In this document: positions 45,268 through 48,683 of the stretch, piece by piece
Layout: every line of letters starts with the position of its first letter
Position numbering within the stretch: position 1 is the first letter of the stretch
The notes under the pieces: generated by a model
The model's input: only the letters and a program-made list of their open reading frames with translations
Told to the model about the DNA's origin: nothing
Databases searched by the model: none
Made by a program: the position numbers and the translations under genes
Source of the DNA: Candidatus Alangreenwoodia gallinarii
GTDB taxonomy: Bacteria > Bacillota > Clostridia > Peptostreptococcales > Anaerovoracaceae
Reading direction: 5' to 3'
Assembly: GCA_904398315.1 (NCBI GenBank)
Contig: CAJFPD010000031.1
Span: 1 to 48,683 of the forward strand
Length of the DNA stretch: 48,683 bases

Positions 45268-46560
45268 ATGAAGCATGTAAAAATCGGCCTTCTCGGTATC
45301 GGAAATGTCGCCGTCGGCACGTTCCGGACGCTGCAGATGAATCACAGCAGAATCGAGCGTTCCACCGGCATCTCCATCGACATCATAAAAATACTGAACC
45401 GCAGTCCCGAAAAAGACAGAGGTATTTCTGTAGCTGAGGGAGTCTATACGCAGGATCCTGCGGATATTCTGGACAACCCTGAGATTGATATCGTGGTGGA
45501 ACTCATCGGCGGTATCGAACCGGCCACGGAATATATGGCAAGAGCTCTCAGAAACGGAAAACACGTCGTCACGGCAAATAAAGCTGCCATCGCCGCAAAC
45601 GGAAGCATGCTTCAGAATCTCGCCGTCGAAAACAATGTCATGCTCCGCTTTGAAGCCAGCGTCGGCGGCGGCATCCCGATTCTCGGAACGCTTTCCAACG
45701 CTCTTTTGTCAAATGATTTCGATGAAATTCTCGGCATCGTCAACGGTACGACAAACTATATTCTCACGCAGATGACGGAATACGGTCTGGATTACGATGA
45801 TGTTCTGAAAGATGCCCAGGAAAAGGGATTTGCAGAAAGAGATCCGTCCGGAGATGTAGAGGGCATCGATGTGGCGAACAAGCTCTCGATTCTGATGTCC
45901 ATCATCTTCGGTCTGAGAGTTCCGCCGGAGGATATTCCGACACAGGGCATTACCTCCATCACAAAGGATGACATCAATTTTGCGACACAGTTCGGCTACA
46001 AGATCAAACTTCTGGCTACAGCGAAAAAGAAGGACGGAGCCGTGGAATGCCACGTGCAGCCAGCACTGGTGCCTTTCGATCACCCTCTTGCCTCTGTCAG
46101 CAATGAATTTAATGCTATCTTTGTCAGGGGCAATGCCGTGGACGATCTGATGTTTTACGGAAAAGGTGCAGGGCCGCTTCCTACCGGCAGCGCCGTTATG
46201 GGAGATGTGATAGAAATTGCCCGGGCCATCGACAAAGGATGCGCTTTCGACTCCACGCCGGTGCTGAAAGAATATGACGATGTCGCCTATGCGGGTGAAG
46301 GAAAAAATAAATATTATCTCAAGCTGATCGTCGACGATGCTCCCGGTGTGCTTGGAAAAATCTCCTCCGCTTTCGGAAAATACGGCATCAGCATCGCTTC
46401 CATGATGCAGCGTCCCGCTCTCAGGACGCCGGAAAGTTCCGTTCCGCTCGTCTTTATTCTGCACGAGGCCGAAAGAAATGTGCTGGATACCGCTCTGGAG
46501 GAGCTGGGCAAACAGTCCTATGTCAGCTCGGTGAGCAGTGTGATCCGGGTGGAAGAATAA
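45268..46560 (+). CDS. hom: Homoserine dehydrogenase with ACT domain
   Basis: KIGLLGIGNVAVGTFRTL, VTANKAAIAANG, GIVNGTTNYILTQM, GRDPSGDVEGIDVANKL-like ERDPSGDVEGIDVANKL; start at 45268 with GGAGG RBS (ORF track from 45202). Confidence 0.96.
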   Translation: MKHVKIGLLGIGNVAVGTFRTLQMNHSRIERSTGISIDIIKILNRSPEKDRGISVAEGVYTQDPADILDNPEIDIVVELIGGIEPATEYMARALRNGKHVVTANKAAIAANGSMLQNLAVENNVMLRFEASVGGGIPILGTLSNALLSNDFDEILGIVNGTTNYILTQMTEYGLDYDDVLKDAQEKGFAERDPSGDVEGIDVANKLSILMSIIFGLRVPPEDIPTQGITSITKDDINFATQFGYKIKLLATAKKKDGAVECHVQPALVPFDHPLASVSNEFNAIFVRGNAVDDLMFYGKGAGPLPTGSAVMGDVIEIARAIDKGCAFDSTPVLKEYDDVAYAGEGKNKYYLKLIVDDAPGVLGKISSAFGKYGISIASMMQRPALRTPESSVPLVFILHEAERNVLDTALEELGKQSYVSSVSSVIRVEE

Positions 46561-46616
46561 AAAAGAAATATTCAGAAGAAAAGGCATCGGCAAAAACGAT
46601 CCGACGACGGATTTCA

Positions 46617-46666
46617 GATACAAAAGAATCCTCCGGCATGTCACAGCCGGAGGATTCTTTTGTATC
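46617..46666. terminator. Bidirectional terminator between convergent hom and TsaD-like gene
   Basis: 21-bp perfect inverted repeat GATACAAAAGAATCCTCCGGC/GCCGGAGGATTCTTTTGTATC, 8-nt loop. Confidence 0.95.
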
Positions 46667-46698
46667 TTGTTTCCCGTCCTGTATTTTCCGAATTATTG

Positions 46699-47799
46699 TC
46701 ATTCTGTGCCTTCTCTGCAGAAACGTGCGGCACCCAGCCGTGCTGTCCCGCAGGCATTGTCCGAACTGAGAGCGGCATCTCCGAAGACAGCTCTGTACCC
46801 GTCTGCGGCCAGACGCTGTCCCAGATCCCGTCTCAGAAAAGCACTGGCCGATACACCTCCCACAAAAATCATAGTATCCGTTCCGGCTTCTTTCAGTGCA
46901 TTTTCCGACAGCTTCAGCAGTGCATCCGACATGCGGCGGAACAGCTCCGATATGATCCTTTCTTTCGCCTTCACATCCGTCCCGTTTCCGGCAGAAAGAT
47001 CACTGTTTTTCCCGATCCAGCGCATCACCTGTGTCTCAATGCCGGAAAGGCTGACATACGTACCGTCCACGCGGATGGAACCTGTCACAGGATCTTTTAT
47101 CCTGGTATTTTTTCTGGAAGAATATTCCATTCCTTTTTCCGGAACTGATGAACAGGCGATCCGGTCCAGAGAAGCTCCCGCCGGAAAGGAAAATCCCAGC
47201 GCTACACCGACGCGGTCGATCAGCTGCCCGAAAGATATATCCCGGACACCGCCGATTCTTCTTACCGGCATGCAGCCTTCCACCTCCAGGATTTCTCCCG
47301 TACCGCCCGACATATGAAAGGAGACGGCGCGGCCGCCGTCTCCCGCCGTTTCGCAGACAGCGGCGATGTGACCTTCCTGATGGGAAAAGACGTACATGGG
47401 AACATTCAGCAGCGAGGAAACGGAAGATGCCAGATCCGTTCCGGCACGAAATACGGGCATATAAGAGCCCTCTACAGGGCGCGGCCTTTCACTGGCTGCA
47501 ACGGCACAGATCTGAGAGCTTTCCGTACCGGAAGCCTCCAGAGCCCGGCGCAGGAGATGCGGGAGATTTTCCATATGCTGAAACAGCGCGGCCGACTGAC
47601 GCAGCCCACGTTCTCCCTGTCTGACGGTCAGTATTATGCGCTCGTCGGCGAGAATTTTCCCCGACAGATCCGACAGCGCCACCGAAGTGGTATAATTGCT
47701 CGTATCAAAAGCGAGAACACAGCTGCGGTCGGAAATCTTGCTGGATACGGATTCTCTTTCCTCCGGCCTCCGGTCTGTTTCCCGCTTTTTTTCCGTCAC
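46699..47799 (-). CDS. TsaD/Kae1-family paralog (glycoprotease-like, ASKHA fold)
   Basis: VLAFDTSNYTTSVALSDLSG, metal motif HQEGH, HMSGGTGEI, FVGGVSASAFLRRDL, SSDNACGTA; GTG start overlaps nusB stop. Confidence 0.85.
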   Translation of the reverse strand: MTEKKRETDRRPEERESVSSKISDRSCVLAFDTSNYTTSVALSDLSGKILADERIILTVRQGERGLRQSAALFQHMENLPHLLRRALEASGTESSQICAVAASERPRPVEGSYMPVFRAGTDLASSVSSLLNVPMYVFSHQEGHIAAVCETAGDGGRAVSFHMSGGTGEILEVEGCMPVRRIGGVRDISFGQLIDRVGVALGFSFPAGASLDRIACSSVPEKGMEYSSRKNTRIKDPVTGSIRVDGTYVSLSGIETQVMRWIGKNSDLSAGNGTDVKAKERIISELFRRMSDALLKLSENALKEAGTDTMIFVGGVSASAFLRRDLGQRLAADGYRAVFGDAALSSDNACGTARLGAARFCREGTE

Positions 47800-48194
47800 T
47801 TTTTCAGAGAGCGCGCAGCGCTCCCCAAAACTCCGTTGACAAAACGGGATGACTTTTCCGTGCTGTATTTCTTTGCGAGTTCCACCGCTTCATTGATGGA
47901 TACGGAGACGGGAATATCATCGAGATAATACATCTCAGCCAGAGCCAGACGGAGAATCGCCAGATCCACACCCGGCAGACGCGATATTTTCCAGTTCACG
48001 CTGTAACGGTCGATCGCCGCATCGATCTCTTTCAGATGAGATGATACTGCCAGATATCCGGCCGCAAAATATGCTGTAACGCCTTTTGTCTGAATTTCCG
48101 CAAATCGTTCATATTCCTCCGGGCTGAAGTCATTCTGTATCCCCATCTGATAAATCATCTTCATCAGATTTTCTCTTTCTTCTGTACGTGCCAT
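47796..48194 (-). CDS. nusB: Transcription antitermination factor NusB
   Basis: ISRLPGVDLAILRLALAEMYYLDDIPVSVSINEAVELAKKYSTEKSSRFVNGVLG; start MARTEEREN at 48194 with GGAGG. Confidence 0.95.
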   Translation of the reverse strand: MARTEERENLMKMIYQMGIQNDFSPEEYERFAEIQTKGVTAYFAAGYLAVSSHLKEIDAAIDRYSVNWKISRLPGVDLAILRLALAEMYYLDDIPVSVSINEAVELAKKYSTEKSSRFVNGVLGSAARSLKK

Positions 48195-48228
48195 AGTTCC
48201 TCCGCTATTTCCGCATCTCCTGAGCCTG

Positions 48229-48570
48229 TCATTCACCCTCGTCTCCGAAATGAATCTCCTGCACGTGGATATTCACATATGTCACGTGCATTCCCGTCAT
48301 CTCTTCCACCTCGCGCTTCACTCTCTCCTGTATATTCCACGCCACCGACGGAATTTTCACACCGTATTCGACGGAGAGAAACAGATCCACAACAACTTCC
48401 CCGTCGCTTTGGCTGATCTTCACACCACGCGATTCCGGAGATTTCCCGAGAATCGTTTCGGTAATGCCTGAAACCAGCGAATGAACTCCCTCTGTATCAA
48501 GTGCTGCCTTTGCCGCACAGACAGCGATCACTTCGTCTGTAATCTTAATGCTTCCGTAATTCTCATTCAT
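48229..48570 (-). CDS. Asp23/Gls24 family envelope stress protein
   Basis: GSIKITDEVIAVCAAKAALDTEGV..VVDLFLSVEYGVKIPSVAWNIQERVKREVEEMTGMHVTYVNIHVQEI. Confidence 0.94.
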   Translation of the reverse strand: MNENYGSIKITDEVIAVCAAKAALDTEGVHSLVSGITETILGKSPESRGVKISQSDGEVVVDLFLSVEYGVKIPSVAWNIQERVKREVEEMTGMHVTYVNIHVQEIHFGDEGE

Positions 48571-48683
48571 GAACGCGTATCCTCTCGGAGATTTCTGATT
48601 TTATCTGCCTACTATGATACCAGATCGTTCGTCATTTTACAATGTTTACAGGGATTTCAGGAGCTCTTGGCCTGAACGACGAT

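Noticed and set aside
1-48683. CRISPR arrays, tRNA or rRNA genes
   Set aside because: No regularly spaced direct repeats or recognisable tRNA/rRNA sequences seen by eye; a tRNAscan/Infernal run would be needed to exclude formally.

Overview
The window is a 48.7-kb stretch of Firmicutes (Clostridia-like, probably spore-forming) chromosome. Most genes are on the minus strand, and terminators are dense. Identified genes include: MarR regulator, acyl-CoA synthetase, orphan EtfB; a compact operon with a duplicated YopX domain; a molybdopterin-binding protein and radical SAM protein; a three-subunit molybdenum hydroxylase with a sigma-54 activator; htpG with a perfect CIRCE; ilvB and ilvC; rlmN; T-box-controlled ileS; an Mrp ATPase; RecX; PPTase; DnaJ and DUF5685-like proteins; YitT; PanE; a GHKL kinase; ppdK; hom; a TsaD paralog; nusB; and Asp23. 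HEADLINE: a PdaB-like polysaccharide deacetylase gene is split in two, at ~45044..44527 and ~40920..40651, by a 3,608-bp element. The element carries ridA, a threonine dehydratase, a 55-aa ORF and a large serine recombinase whose ATG overlaps the 55-aa ORF stop. Joining the two junctions at the shared dinucleotide TC/GA restores a 261-codon deacetylase ORF in frame, including catalytic motif D-SLDW. The other joint gives a near-perfect inverted-repeat attP centred on the same dinucleotide. The 55-aa ORF/recombinase unit is preceded by an exact match to the sporulation sigma-E consensus (TCATATT-N14-CATACAAT). I infer a small skin-like intervening element excised in the sporulation mother cell. 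Other leads: a dispersed structured repeat with one compensatory base change, both copies abutting a terminator T-tract; a sigma-54 promoter plus TTTACA/TGTAAA operator array for the Mo-hydroxylase; and a structured terminator-type RNA near Moco genes. All analysis was by eye; no database search was run.
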